A stretch of 64,000 bases of DNA from Synechococcus sp. BIOS-E4-1 (GCF_014279995.1 NZ_CP047935.1:1246190-1310189); one strand, 5' to 3'; shown: positions 9,688 to 17,962, numbered from the stretch's first letter. Numbers and translations are program-made. The notes: a model not told the origin generated them from the letters alone.

Positions 9688-10350
9688 TTATGGCCCGGTT
9701 GTGTTCCACGGAAAGCCTGGAACAGCGGAGAACAGCATCAGCAGAAGCCCCTGTGCAACAACAATGGTGCTGCAGCCGACCAGAGTCCAGCGCCGAGACG
9801 CTGTGGACAACCAGTTGGAGTAGAGGCGGCTCAGCCATGGCACCAGCAAGTAGCCAGTGAGCAACACCGTGATCAGGTTGCTGATCAACATATTGAGCGG
9901 CAAAGATAACTTGCCAAGGGTTGATCCCCCGAGCCACATCAGCAACATCACAGAGGGATATAACGCCAGCCAGACAAGCAGATTCACCTTCCAGATCGGT
10001 GTTCGCGATGTCCCCTTTGCCTGAATCCACTGGTCAAAGGAGTTTGAATCCAGGCGGAAGCGATACTGATAGCCGATCAGTTTTTCTGCTTGATTGAGCA
10101 ACTCTCTTCTCTGTGAGCTGTCCAGCCAGAGAAGGCACTGCTCCAGTTCCTCAAAGCGAACATGTGTGGTGACCTTCAGTTCTGAACCAGTGCCTGAATT
10201 CTCGTAAACAACATCCTGTCCGAGGTAGCCGTTGAAAGCCTGAGCAGCACAATTCATACGCTCCTGAATGTTCTGATAGTCCTCACGCTGTGAGGCATCG
10301 ATGGAGCTGTGAATCGTGTAGACAAATCGACTTTCGGTTTTCTCAGACAT
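9688..10350 (-). CDS. Antibiotic-biosynthesis-monooxygenase-like domain membrane protein
   Basis: 220 residues. The N-terminal about 110 residues resemble a ferredoxin-like ABM domain (IHSSIDASQREDYQNIQERM...VTTHVRFEELEQCLLWLDS). The C-terminal half has three hydrophobic segments (LLVWLALYPSVMLLMWL; LISNLITVLLTGYLLVPWL; IVVAQGLLLMLFSAVP). The ABM-plus-membrane arrangement is common in bacterial proteins of unknown function. Convergent with the polyketide synthase gene; it lies 21 bases downstream of the deaminase gene on the same strand. Confidence 0.65.
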   Translation of the reverse strand: MSEKTESRFVYTIHSSIDASQREDYQNIQERMNCAAQAFNGYLGQDVVYENSGTGSELKVTTHVRFEELEQCLLWLDSSQRRELLNQAEKLIGYQYRFRLDSNSFDQWIQAKGTSRTPIWKVNLLVWLALYPSVMLLMWLGGSTLGKLSLPLNMLISNLITVLLTGYLLVPWLSRLYSNWLSTASRRWTLVGCSTIVVAQGLLLMLFSAVPGFPWNTTGP

Positions 10351-10371
10351 GGCGGATCTGGCTTTTGAGGC

Positions 10372-10851
10372 TCAATAGCGTGCCCCGTCTGGCAGCTCAC
10401 GAAACTCATCCCACACGTTGCAAGCCTCGCATTTGAGGATCTGTGTGAGTTTGATCTCACGTTGATCCTTTGGTCTCTGCATGTCGTGATTGATGGCTTC
10501 ATCGGAAAACAGGTCGTTGTAATCCGACCAGGAGGCCGCGTAGAACACGTTGCGTATGCCAGCCCAGTAGGCCGTGGCGTAACACATCGGACAACATTCA
10601 CAGCTGGTGTACATCACGCAGCCAGACAAATCCCATGTGCCCAGTTTCTTGCAGGCCGCTCGGATCGCGTTCACTTCAGCATGAGCGCTTGGGTCAAGAT
10701 CCTTGATGACGCTGTTGCCTGCTGAGGCCACGATTTCGCCGTTCTTGGCAACCACAGCTCCAAAGGGGCCCCCTGATTTATTGACGATCCCTGCCTCACG
10801 CATCTGGTGGATCGCTTCACGCATCAAGGCTTCATCGTGTTTTGCTGCCAT
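10372..10851 (-). CDS. Nucleoside deaminase (guanine/cytidine deaminase family)
   Basis: 159 residues with the zinc site intact: SAHAEVNAI (His-x-Glu) and TSCECCPMCYATAYWAG (Pro-Cys-x-x-Cys). The family hydrolytically deaminates guanine, cytosine or related bases. The PFGAVVAKNGEIV segment and the C-terminal aromatic region favour guanine-deaminase-like members. The ATG at 10851 starts MAAKHDEALMREAI; longer readings run through DNA that does not look coding. Its start codon and upstream region are duplicated at 13.94 kb. Confidence 0.88.
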   Translation of the reverse strand: MAAKHDEALMREAIHQMREAGIVNKSGGPFGAVVAKNGEIVASAGNSVIKDLDPSAHAEVNAIRAACKKLGTWDLSGCVMYTSCECCPMCYATAYWAGIRNVFYAASWSDYNDLFSDEAINHDMQRPKDQREIKLTQILKCEACNVWDEFRELPDGARY

Positions 10852-10942
10852 GGCCGGGAGGAGCACTCTGCTGAATCGTGACGATGACCGTCGCCAACGA
10901 CAACGAAAGGAACCAAAACGACAAGTTTTCGGTAGCCAATCA
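10845..10942. repeat. Duplicated deaminase upstream region, copy A
   Basis: This segment spans the start codon and upstream region of the deaminase. It is similar to 13939-14060: both share GCTGCCAT, then GAGC(A/G)CTCTGCTGAATC, GATGACC, and CAACGAAAGGAA followed by CGACAAG. Copy A has GTCGCCAACGA where copy B has an expanded hexanucleotide run. Confidence 0.75.
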
Positions 10943-11173
10943 TCAAACACCAGCTTCGATCGCAGCAGCTTCAAGGCGAAGCTGATCAGGGGACGGGTGA
11001 TACCCATCCTGAGTGGTGTCATTCGCCTGGCTGGCCTTACTGCAATCACAGTCATGAACCACTGAAGGGCAAGCAGGGGGCGAAGTGAAGCTGGGGCTAA
11101 GGTCTTTGGCGCAAGCAACGGCAATACTTCGTCGGTCTTTCCCCCACCTGTCACCCGGACTTGGATAACGCTC

Positions 11174-11653
11174 TCAAAACAGCATGGTGAGTTGCAGAAG
11201 ACCACTGACCGAATCATCTTCTGCGTCACGGTCACCCACGAGAGGCAGCACGGTGATCGTGGGCTGGAAATACAGCGAATCGGCGAGGGCGATTTGCGCG
11301 TATCCCTGCAACATCAGCTCATTGGGATTGAATTCAGCTTCCAAAAATGGTTCGCTTCTATTGATTTTTGCCCATGAGAGACCGACACCGATGCTGTCGT
11401 TCGGACGGCTTTCCAGAGGCCCCATTGCCGTCACCCCTGCCGTGACGGACGCACCCATCTGATTGCTGATGGACGGCGACCAGCCGGCACTGAGAAAACC
11501 ATTGATCCCACTGCTGTCTTGCTCAGGCCGAAAACTGGAAAATCGTTGATTCAGCAGGGCATACACCCCCCATGCACCCAATTCGCTGAAGCAATTCGTG
11601 GTGCTGTCGTTTTGGCAGACCACAGATTCGCCCCCTTGCGACCAGGCACCCAA
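11174..11653 (-). pseudogene. C-terminal remnant of an OprB-type carbohydrate porin
   Basis: 159 codons without a proper N-terminus. They match the last beta-strands of cyanobacterial OprB porins: LSAGWSPSISNQMGASVTAG, DSIGVGLSWAKIN, then FQPTITVLPLVGD and a C-terminal aromatic (LTMLF*). Intact proteins have 450-550 residues with a signal peptide and an SLH domain; these are absent. The open frame ends at 11653, about 50 bases before a second deaminase fragment on the opposite strand, so one deletion may have removed both 5' ends. Confidence 0.75.
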
Positions 11654-11710
11654 TCCAAAGGATCCTGGTTTGAGAGCTTTACCCAGGACCCATCCACTCC
11701 CGGCGCAGCG

Positions 11711-12268
11711 ATGCTGAATAAAAAAGACCTCTCAACCATCATTGCAGGCACCAATCAAGAAACGCTTAATCCCTTGTTTTACGCAGAAGTTCAAACAATC
11801 AACAGCTACTACAACTTAAAAAGCGAGCAGCATGTCGACCCCAAGGAGGTTCTTTTCTTGGCCACACATGAACCCTGCACACTCTGTTCATCTGCGATTA
11901 CATGGGCAGGATTTGACAATTTCTACTACTTTTTTAGTCACGAAGATTCCCGTGATTCATTCCAGATCGGGCATGACCTCAACATCCTCAAAGAGGTCTT
12001 TAAGCATGATCCGGGAGAATATGCACGCACAAACAACTACTGGACGAGCTACTGCATCTGCGATCTGATCGAAAATTGCGATAGCAGTGATCGATATTCG
12101 TTCAATCAACGCGCCACATCGCTGCGTGGAACCTATCAGAAACTCTCCAGCCAGTATCAACAAAGCAAAGGGCAATTAAGTGACCCCGCTTATATCCCTC
12201 TGAACTATTCAAGAACGCCATCACATCAAACCATCGTGAACACCGGCTTAGGGTCGTTTAATCAATGA
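11711..12268 (+). pseudogene. 5'-truncated second nucleoside/CMP deaminase-like gene
   Basis: 185 codons from MLNKKDLSTIIAGTNQETLN. The deaminase core is recognisable: LFYAEVQTINSYY, then LATHEPCTLCSSAITWAGFD and FYYFFSHEDSRD. Family members have about 20 extra N-terminal residues and a His-x-Glu zinc motif; here the His position is Tyr (YAE), so zinc binding and activity are doubtful even though Pro-Cys-x-x-Cys is kept. The frame stays open upstream to 11519, but only through DNA antisense to the porin remnant. A diverged but functional protein cannot be excluded. Confidence 0.6.
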
Positions 12269-12355
12269 TTGAACAGGCGGATTGGACTACCCAGGGAGAA
12301 CAATCGGCATGCATTCGTGATGGCAGGAATCACAGCTCTGAGGGCTCCTCTGCGA

Positions 12356-13693
12356 TCACTCGCCAGCCTGTGATGGTACGTCGAGTGTCGGCAAGATCTG
12401 ATCTGGATCCCACCGGCGCTTGATCTCGCGCAAAAGCGCAAGATCCTCCGCATAGGCCAGCTGCAATTGACGTCCGTAGCGAATCGTTCCGGGATGGCGT
12501 TCCACCAAATAGACGTGGCAACAGATTGGGGCTAGAGCATCGAAAAGGGCATCAGACCATTGCCTCACCAACGGCCCAGCCAGGTTGTCGTCAGGATGCC
12601 AGAGACCCGAAATCACAATTGACCATTCGGCATCTCGCCCTTTGTAAGTGGAGCTCTGCATCGCTTGATCACGCACCGCTCCACCGATGTGTTGCAAATC
12701 AATCCGACAGAGAGGATTCGGAGCTCGTTGAATCGCTTTGGTCAGAATGCTGGTCAGAGTTTCCGTCTGGCCAGGTTTCACGCTGATGGCATGAATCCAG
12801 GATCGAAGTCGCCGTCGCCGATTGGTATCTGCTGCCGGCTCCACCGGAAAGGATCCGTCATGTAGAGGCATGTTGAAGTCCGGTAAGTCCTCCAAGCCCA
12901 TCACGCGATCCCGCCAGACATCCACGGAATCTGCTTCGCATGGAGACACATCGCTATCCCCTGCGACGTTGACGACGTAGCTCAGTACAGAGGGCTCTTT
13001 GCTGTCGGGAGGGACTCCCAGCACAAATGAGCACGACCTGGATCGAGGCATGACCTCCGCCTCCTGGAGATGGTTTTGCAACTCCTCAAGAGCATGCAGG
13101 GAACGCATCACATCCAACGATCGTCGTGCGTGGGTCCGAAGCGTGGCCTCCGTGATCACGGCGAGAAAGGGTGCAGCTCCCCTCAGCAACCTCCAGCCCG
13201 TGGGATCCTGCGCCTCCCCCTGCAAGACAAATGGCGTGCCGTCGGCGCGAACACCCCGCAACGCCACGATGCTGTCGAGGGTGAGGCCCAAGCTGCGGCT
13301 GAGATGGCCGATGCCGCCCATCAAGAGCAGACCAAAGCCGGGCGTTGCATGCGTGCCCACAGGAAGCATGCATCGATGGGGTGACAAGGCTCGAAGCAGT
13401 GCTCCCATACCCACGCCTGCCTGCACCCGCACCTGATCCTCCTCAAGCTCAATGGCTGTGAAGTGCGCAGAAAGATCAAGCACCAGTGCTCCATCGGCCG
13501 CACAGAAGCGGCTATGGCCTCCGCTGCGCACCATCAGAGGCACGCCGGTTTGGCGTGCCTGCAGAACAGCATCAACCACATCCTGTTCGCTGCGAGGCTG
13601 AAGGATCATCAGCGGATCGCAAGCTGCAGCGTCACCGTTAAACAGTTCAGCGAGTGCTCGCTCGTAGTCAGCATGCCCTGGATGCAAAGCCAT
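12356..13693 (-). CDS. FAD-binding oxidase, berberine-bridge-enzyme-like (PCMH type)
   Basis: 445 residues. The FAD-binding PCMH domain occupies the first 180 residues, with MVRSGGHSRFC (the His that can carry covalent FAD) and GVGMGALLRAL. The C-terminal BBE-type signature is YGRQLQLAYAEDLALLREIKRRWDPDQILP; the usual NYxN is replaced by QLQLAYAED. Members oxidise sugars, alkaloids or polyphenols using O2. The gene stands alone. The start MALHPGHADYERALAELFNG is typical of the family. Confidence 0.85.
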   Translation of the reverse strand: MALHPGHADYERALAELFNGDAAACDPLMILQPRSEQDVVDAVLQARQTGVPLMVRSGGHSRFCAADGALVLDLSAHFTAIELEEDQVRVQAGVGMGALLRALSPHRCMLPVGTHATPGFGLLLMGGIGHLSRSLGLTLDSIVALRGVRADGTPFVLQGEAQDPTGWRLLRGAAPFLAVITEATLRTHARRSLDVMRSLHALEELQNHLQEAEVMPRSRSCSFVLGVPPDSKEPSVLSYVVNVAGDSDVSPCEADSVDVWRDRVMGLEDLPDFNMPLHDGSFPVEPAADTNRRRRLRSWIHAISVKPGQTETLTSILTKAIQRAPNPLCRIDLQHIGGAVRDQAMQSSTYKGRDAEWSIVISGLWHPDDNLAGPLVRQWSDALFDALAPICCHVYLVERHPGTIRYGRQLQLAYAEDLALLREIKRRWDPDQILPTLDVPSQAGE

Positions 13694-13938
13694 TGACGTC
13701 TTTTAAAACAGAGGCGTGTTCCGAAGCCGTTCACTCATGCTGGGTGGCGTCTGAACCGTTCGCACCAACAAGCGATAAAGCGCAACAGCGGTTTGCATTA
13801 ACAGAAACCAGTTCAGCAGCAGGGCGCGGAAGTAAGACTGATGCCAATCGACTCATGGCTCGAGGGGATCGTTGTACACGACTCATTCCCCTGGGCTGAT
13901 CTCGCGATCTGGCGTGCGAATCAACAGAATCAATGCGG

Positions 13939-14060
13939 CTGCCATAGCCAGAAGGAGCGCTCTGCTGAATCCTGTTGATGACCATCACCATCACCATCAC
14001 CATCACCAACGCCAACGAAAGGAATGAAAGCGACAAGCTCGCGTTAGCCGTTCATTGATT
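13939..14060. repeat. Duplicated deaminase upstream region, copy B, with expanded hexanucleotide
   Basis: Homologous to 10845-10942, but no deaminase follows. At 13979-14009 it contains at least four tandem copies of the hexamer ATCACC, absent from copy A. Reading out of it on the minus strand gives only a 20-codon frame (MAAALILLIRTPDREISPGE). The surrounding 13694-14311 shows no other recognisable gene. Confidence 0.7.
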
Positions 14061-14311
14061 AGAGGTTCAAGCATCGGTCGACAGAATTCGCAAATGCTGC
14101 TCAGCCTCGCCGGACTGGACAAGGTCGGATGATGCTTGGAGACAGGGTGATGCTGCGTCAACTTCAGTTGTTGCAGTGCTTTTCAGGCTTCACCAGAAAT
14201 TCTTCAAATCTTCTTCCTGTTTCCACCGGGAAATCTATCAGTCATCACCAAGTGCCCTGTGATCTTCAAGTCATCGGGGTTCATTCCCGTCGCTCCTCGC
14301 TCTTCCGAACA

Positions 14312-14494
14312 ATGACTGCTCAAACATCATCAGCAAGTATGTCGACATTTCGAGTCGATTATTTTGATTCCAGGTATGAGGCAATCGATCAGTATTTTAC
14401 CTGCATGATTGTGTGTGATAGAGATGATCAAAAATGCCTGAATAATTGTCTTGACAGGCATATGAATTTTGCTGATAATGAAGATTTTTCTTGA
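14312..14494 (+). CDS. Twin-CX3C small protein, copy 1
   Basis: 60 residues from the ATG at 14312 (51 from the alternative at 14339). The centre reads YEAIDQYFTCMIVCDRDDQ, followed by KCLNNCLDRHM, giving Cys-x3-Cys-x6-Cys-x3-Cys. A paralogue with identical spacing lies at 60962-61138. No signal peptide or membrane segment. Twin CX3C motifs can form a disulfide-stapled helical hairpin or bind metal. Function unknown; conservation of a paralogue with the same spacing supports a real gene. Confidence 0.7.
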   Translation: MTAQTSSASMSTFRVDYFDSRYEAIDQYFTCMIVCDRDDQKCLNNCLDRHMNFADNEDFS

Positions 14495-14654
14495 CTGGTT
14501 TTTTAATGTCGTCAATAATACTGCTTCTATTGTTTAGGGCCGAGTCAACTTGTGCTCATCATCAGCTCTTGGTTCTGTCTCCCTGGCGATGCCACCATTG
14601 GAGCTCCGCCTGGCAAGACCGGGAAGGATGGTGTCTGCAGAGCCGCTGATACCC

Positions 14655-14829
14655 ATGTCTCTGGCACGCGCAACAACTCGAAGCTCTAGAAACGTTAAAG
14701 GGCGTCACCAACCTTCAGGAGAAACTGAAAGCTGCTCAGTCAGCTGCCGAAGTTGCATCTGTCACTGCAGGACATGCTCATGAATTCAGTGCTGATCATC
14801 CAATTTATCTTGGTGAAGAGGAGTTGTAA
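14655..14829 (+). pseudogene. Degenerate Nif11-leader peptide gene
   Basis: The DNA around ATACCCATGTCTCTG matches the start of the intact cassettes. A 7-base stretch then replaces 3 bases (frameshift), after which QQLEALETLK, TNLQEKLKAAQSAAEVASV and HAHEFSADH continue the leader. A stop (TAA at 14827) falls right after LGEEEL, before the double glycine and any core. It is an isolated remnant 1.8 kb upstream of the main array. Confidence 0.75.
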
Positions 14830-15031
14830 GATGTTTCTGCGGTGTGAATGAAAGCTTTAAATCTAGTGGATGTTAGAAATCTGCGCATGCTGAGAACCGG
14901 GAAACCGATAAACGGAATAAGGGGCGTCAGCCTAGTCGTAGTATGAAGCAAAATATATGAGTCTCCAAACACAGTTTTGTCAGGGTTCTTGACCTTCACT
15001 TGATGTCTTCATTCCATGATTCACATAATAA

Positions 15032-15751
15032 TCAGCCTTGGAATCCGCCGACCTGTCTTGAAGACTTGGTTCTCTCATTAACACTGAGGAATTCGACGTG
15101 ATCGCTGGCAGGGTCATAGAGGGTGTAATTGGCCCCAGATCCAATGCCGATCACGCTGCGTCTCGGCACCGGCTGTTCATGACACTGTTCACGAACGTGA
15201 TCTTTCACTCTTGATCGAATCCGCCCTCCTGTGAGCTTCAATCGGAACTGACGTCCACCGCGCGCAGTGAAAAGTCGGTTGACATCCAGTCGAGTGAGGC
15301 GGTCGAGGAGGATCAAAGGTGAGGTGGTTTCCTTCAGTTCATCGCTCACATCCGCTGAGCTGCCGTGGATCAGGCCACAGTCCAGTTCAATCAAGCCAAA
15401 TTGGAGTGATGCCAGCCAGTTGAGGTGCTCTGGGTTCTCTGCCTGTCGTAACCACTGAACTCGGGAGTCTTCGGACTGTCGTTGTAATTTCTCGGCTTTG
15501 GCTTCTCCTCGGTAGCCATGCAGGGACAGCAGTTGCTCCTCCAGCCAGCCGTAGATGCAGTGGGGATGGAGATCACTGCGTTGTGGTCGGCGTAAACGCT
15601 TCAACAGCGCATCACACTTGGGATTGGGGCCGATCATGTCGCCGAGAACGAACAGATGCGCTGTTCCTCTCCGCATCTGCAGATCGGACTGGATCTGCTC
15701 ATACAGATCAAGGTCTCCACGAAGACCACTCACCAGTGCCCAGCGTTCCAT
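15032..15751 (-). CDS. Metallophosphoesterase-like protein behind a Zur-type box
   Basis: 239 residues from the ATG at 15751 (MERWALVSGLRGDLDLYEQI). FVLGDMIGPNPKCDALLKRL carries the GD-x-x-G motif, and LDCGLIHGSSADVSD the later His motif, of the calcineurin-like fold; some canonical metal ligands are replaced. Longer readings begin at TTG and run into the promoter. A good -10 (TATAAT) sits at 15774-15779 (minus sense), and a perfect palindrome of Zur type lies at 15786-15800, so zinc-responsive control is likely. A related protein at 33.6 kb sits beside a similar box. Confidence 0.7.
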   Translation of the reverse strand: MERWALVSGLRGDLDLYEQIQSDLQMRRGTAHLFVLGDMIGPNPKCDALLKRLRRPQRSDLHPHCIYGWLEEQLLSLHGYRGEAKAEKLQRQSEDSRVQWLRQAENPEHLNWLASLQFGLIELDCGLIHGSSADVSDELKETTSPLILLDRLTRLDVNRLFTARGGRQFRLKLTGGRIRSRVKDHVREQCHEQPVPRRSVIGIGSGANYTLYDPASDHVEFLSVNERTKSSRQVGGFQG

Positions 15752-15785
15752 CAGCGCTAACACATGAAACAAATTATACTTTATG

Positions 15786-15800
15786 TGAGAATGATTCTCA
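15786..15800. promoter_or_regulatory. Zur/Fur-type operator
   Basis: TGAGAATGATTCTCA is a perfect inverted repeat around a central G, embedded in a 17-base palindrome. It fits the cyanobacterial Zur pattern TGANAATNATTNTCA. It lies 35-49 bases upstream of the metallophosphoesterase start, overlapping the -35 region of a promoter whose -10 is TATAAT. Fur cannot be excluded from sequence alone. Confidence 0.75.
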
Positions 15801-16081
15801 CGGCAACGCTTGGAGTTGGCGGCTGTGTTCGGCAGTTGTGTGCCTTTTCGAGCGACGAATATTGACGGCTGTTGTGGCTTGCGTTGTTACTTCATTCGCT
15901 TGCCCATGGTCGCTTGTTCGCCTTGCTCGCTAGCGCTGAAGTACTACTGCATAAGGAAAGATGCAGGAGGGGCGGCTGATCGACAGCAATGACCACTGGA
16001 GCTTGCTCTCGCAAAGAGGCCAGAAGAGTTGGGTGCTAGAGCCGTACGTCTTCTTGGATATGGGCAGAGGTATTCCCAACG

Positions 16082-16438
16082 ATGAGCATGCTCTGCTCGC
16101 CTGAGCGAAAGCGTGCTGAGCTGCTGATCTTTGAGCAACGTGGTCTGCGTGAAGGCTTCACCGAAGCACTGCAAGACGGTGACCACAGCTTCAACGATGA
16201 CGCGGTTTGCGAATTCGTTTTGAAGATCTCTCGTCGTGGCACTGGTCTCGACACCAGCTATTCAGTTCTGCCCAAGCCAAGCAAGGTCACCAAGGCGGAG
16301 ACAGAAGCAATGGCAGAGGTTCGTGAGATGAACGTGGCTTCTCTGACTGAAGGCTCACATCCATTCATTAAGCCTGCTGCTGAGTTCACCAAAGATCCCA
16401 CCGCCAGCGCTGCTGAGCTAGATCGTCTGGAATTCTGA
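16082..16438 (+). CDS. Conserved-looking hypothetical protein
   Basis: 118 residues, hydrophilic, no signal peptide or membrane helix. The N-terminal half is SPERKRAELLIFEQRGLREG; the C-terminal half is rich in Thr, Ala and Glu (TKAETEAMAEVREMNVASLT). No domain recognised. A strong terminator at 16518 follows, which supports expression. The start is uncertain: ATG 16082 or the next at 16088. Confidence 0.5.
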   Translation: MSMLCSPERKRAELLIFEQRGLREGFTEALQDGDHSFNDDAVCEFVLKISRRGTGLDTSYSVLPKPSKVTKAETEAMAEVREMNVASLTEGSHPFIKPAAEFTKDPTASAAELDRLEF

Positions 16439-16517
16439 TCACTGGGCATTCATCGGCATAGCATCAACACTTCTGCCGTCACTGATGTAAGTCCCCTCGA
16501 CTGATATTAATTCACTA

Positions 16518-16545
16518 CCCGCCCTCAGACACGGCGGGTTTTTTA
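16518..16545 (+). terminator. Rho-independent terminator
   Basis: Stem CCCGCC / GGCGGG with a 9-base loop followed by TTTTTT. It closes the 16082-16438 gene and borders the Nif11 array. Confidence 0.85.
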
Positions 16546-16550
16546 TTGTC

Positions 16551-16590
16551 TTGAAGTTTGGGGTACACCTAGGTCGACAGCTGCTATGAC
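16551..16590 (+). promoter_or_regulatory. Alternative Nif11 promoter type (GGGGTACACCTA)
   Basis: TTGAAGTTTGGGGTACACCT recurs almost unchanged at 23274 and 23818. It replaces the CAATACC box used by most cassettes and is followed by the shared -10 (TGCTATGAC, TATGAC at 16585-16590), 22 bases upstream of the first precursor start. Confidence 0.6.
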
Positions 16591-16611
16591 TGCTGAACAG
16601 ACCTGTAGCCA

Positions 16612-16875
16612 ATGTCAGAAGAGCAACTCAAAGCTTTCCTAGAAAAAGTCAAAACTGACACTACCCTTCAGGAGCAGCTCAAGGCAGCTTCGGATGCTGA
16701 TGCAGTAGTTGCGATTGCAAAAGAAGCAGGGTTTAGTATTTCTGCTGACGACCTAACTAATCCAAAGCTCTCTGACGAGGAGCTGGAAGGTGTGGCAGGT
16801 GGACACTGCATTTTACATCCATCCATCACTGACACCCCCTCTTTAATACTGCCCATCATCATTTGCCCACCATAA
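16612..16875 (+). CDS. Nif11-leader RiPP precursor, peptide 1
   Basis: 87 residues. Residues 1-64 are a class-A Nif11 leader (SEEQLKAFLEKVK, AKEAGFSISADDL, then ELEGVAGG); residues 65-87 are the core. Leaders of this type are known in prochlorosins, where LanM-type enzymes dehydrate Ser/Thr and add Cys to form lanthionines and a peptidase-exporter cuts after Gly-Gly. This core starts HCILHPSITDTPSLIL and ends CPP: two Cys, two Ser and two Thr, so up to two rings, unusually hydrophobic and Pro/Ile-rich. First cassette of the array. Confidence 0.9.
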   Translation: MSEEQLKAFLEKVKTDTTLQEQLKAASDADAVVAIAKEAGFSISADDLTNPKLSDEELEGVAGGHCILHPSITDTPSLILPIIICPP

Positions 16876-16924
16876 CTGCCACTAACAACTCAGTGACTCA
16901 CCAACAGCTTACACGCTCGAATAA

Positions 16925-16948
16925 CCTCTGAAATTGACAGGGCTTTTT
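16925..16948 (+). terminator. Terminator of peptide 1
   Basis: CCTCTG / CAGGG stem with a 7-base loop and T5. A weaker version of the AGCCCCTG-CAGGGGCT hairpin that ends most cassettes. Confidence 0.65.
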
Positions 16949-17076
16949 ATTGCTTCAATCACCCCAAAAAAGCCCATTAATCAGCCTCCAATACCTGGCA
17001 CGATTGAGCGCAGTTGAGCAGTAATCAGGCGGGTGAAAACATTTTTCAAAAGGTGGTGACTGAGTTCTGAGCTATT

Positions 17077-17138
17077 CACCAGAAGCTCACCAGAACTTCG
17101 AGGGTTCTACACCAGAGCTATGTAGTGGAGTTCACCAG
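17077..17138 (+). promoter_or_regulatory. Phased CACCAG repeat module, copy 1
   Basis: CACCAG begins at 17077, 17088, 17110 and 17133, so spacings are 11, 22 and 23 bases: one face of the helix. The module sits inside a longer duplicated segment (16989-17200) that starts with the CAATACC box. The same segment precedes peptides 10 and 13. Evenly phased direct repeats are typical of PhoB/OmpR-type regulators; the factor is not known. Confidence 0.6.
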
Positions 17139-17200
17139 TAGAGCTGTGATCTTGAAGGAGTCCAGGGGGCAACGCCTCCAAACATTCACTCCTTAGAACC

Positions 17201-17446
17201 ATGACTCAAGAACAACTCACAGCTTTCATCGCTAACGCCAAAGGCAACACCAGCCTTCAGGAGCAGCTCAAAGCAGCGGCTGATGTTGATACGGTTATAG
17301 CGATTACCACAGAAGCTGGGTTTAGTATTTCTGCTGACGACTTGAAGAAAGCTCAATCAGAGATTTCTGATGAGGAGTTGGAAAACGCGGCTGGAGGTTG
17401 GTGGGAAAGCTATGAGTGCACTTGCCACAATACTTCTATAGACTGA
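17201..17446 (+). CDS. Nif11-leader RiPP precursor, peptide 2
   Basis: 81 residues: leader 1-66 of the MTQEQLTAFIANAKGNTSLQ subtype, shared only with peptide 13, ending ENAAGG. Core of 15 residues WWESYECTCHNTSID with two Cys, two Ser and two Thr. The double Trp directly after the cleavage site is distinctive. Unlike the SEEQL subtype, it has the CACCAG module and a leader region ending in CCTTAGAACC before the ATG. Confidence 0.9.
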   Translation: MTQEQLTAFIANAKGNTSLQEQLKAAADVDTVIAITTEAGFSISADDLKKAQSEISDEELENAAGGWWESYECTCHNTSID

Positions 17447-17480
17447 TCTTAATAAAAGGCTTGACTCTACGTACTAAAAA

Positions 17481-17506
17481 CCCCCTGCATTGACAGGGAC
17501 TTTTTA
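17481..17506 (+). terminator. Terminator of peptide 2
   Basis: CCCCTG / CAGGG hairpin with loop CATTGA followed by ACTTTTTATT. Confidence 0.75.
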
Positions 17507-17544
17507 TTGCTACAACGACTTCAATATTCGCTTAAAACGGCATC

Positions 17545-17611
17545 CAATACCTGGCACGATTGAGCGCAGTAAGTATTAGCCAATGACGCTGCAGCAGACC
17601 GTTGCTATGAC
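17545..17611 (+). promoter_or_regulatory. Conserved cassette promoter (CAATACC box plus extended -10)
   Basis: The box CAATACCTGGCACGATTGAG lies 88 bases before the ATG of peptide 3. The extended -10 is TGCTATGAC (TATGAC 17606-17611), with AGCAGACCG between. In other copies the -10 reads TATAAC, which destroys the ATG inside it, so this is a promoter element and not a start codon. Confidence 0.65.
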
Positions 17612-17632
17612 TGCTGAAAAGACCTGCTATCC

Positions 17633-17887
17633 ATGTCCCTAGAACAACTCAAAGCCTTTCTAGAAAAGGTCAAAGGTGATTCCAATCTTCAGGATAAACT
17701 AAAAGCAGCTAAGTCACCTGAAGATGTTGTAGAAATTGCTAAAGAACATGGTCATGAATTTACTGTAGATAAGTTCAGCCTTCTCAGTGAAGAGGAGCTA
17801 GAAGTTGTGGCTGGTGGATTTGTTCCTCCTCCTCCACCTCCTGGTCCTGGGGTCCTCAACAATAGCCCAGTTAATTTCGCCGATTAA
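17633..17887 (+). CDS. Nif11-leader precursor, peptide 3, cysteine-free polyproline core
   Basis: 84 residues: leader 1-62 (SLEQLKAFLEKVKGDSNLQ; KSPEDVVEIAKEHGHEFTVD subtype, ending EVVAGG). The 22-residue core starts FVPPPPPPGPGVLNNSP: six consecutive prolines and no Cys, so lanthionine rings are impossible. The same KSPEDVV leader subtype occurs in peptide 8 and in the interrupted peptide 11. The product may be unmodified, modified by another enzyme, or act as a free Pro-rich peptide. Confidence 0.85.
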   Translation: MSLEQLKAFLEKVKGDSNLQDKLKAAKSPEDVVEIAKEHGHEFTVDKFSLLSEEELEVVAGGFVPPPPPPGPGVLNNSPVNFAD

Positions 17888-17933
17888 TGTCTAATTGCAA
17901 GCGTTAATTTGATAACAAATCGCAGAAACGTTA

Positions 17934-17962
17934 AAGTCCCTGCAACGGCAGGGGCTTTTTAT
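17934..17962 (+). terminator. Terminator of peptide 3
   Basis: AGTCCCTG / CAGGGGCT stem, loop CAACGG, followed by TTTTTATT. Confidence 0.8.

Noticed and set aside
13979..14010. Poly-His tag-like CAT/CAC run suggesting vector contamination
   Set aside because: It is a hexanucleotide expansion inside a duplicated native segment and not in a coding frame.
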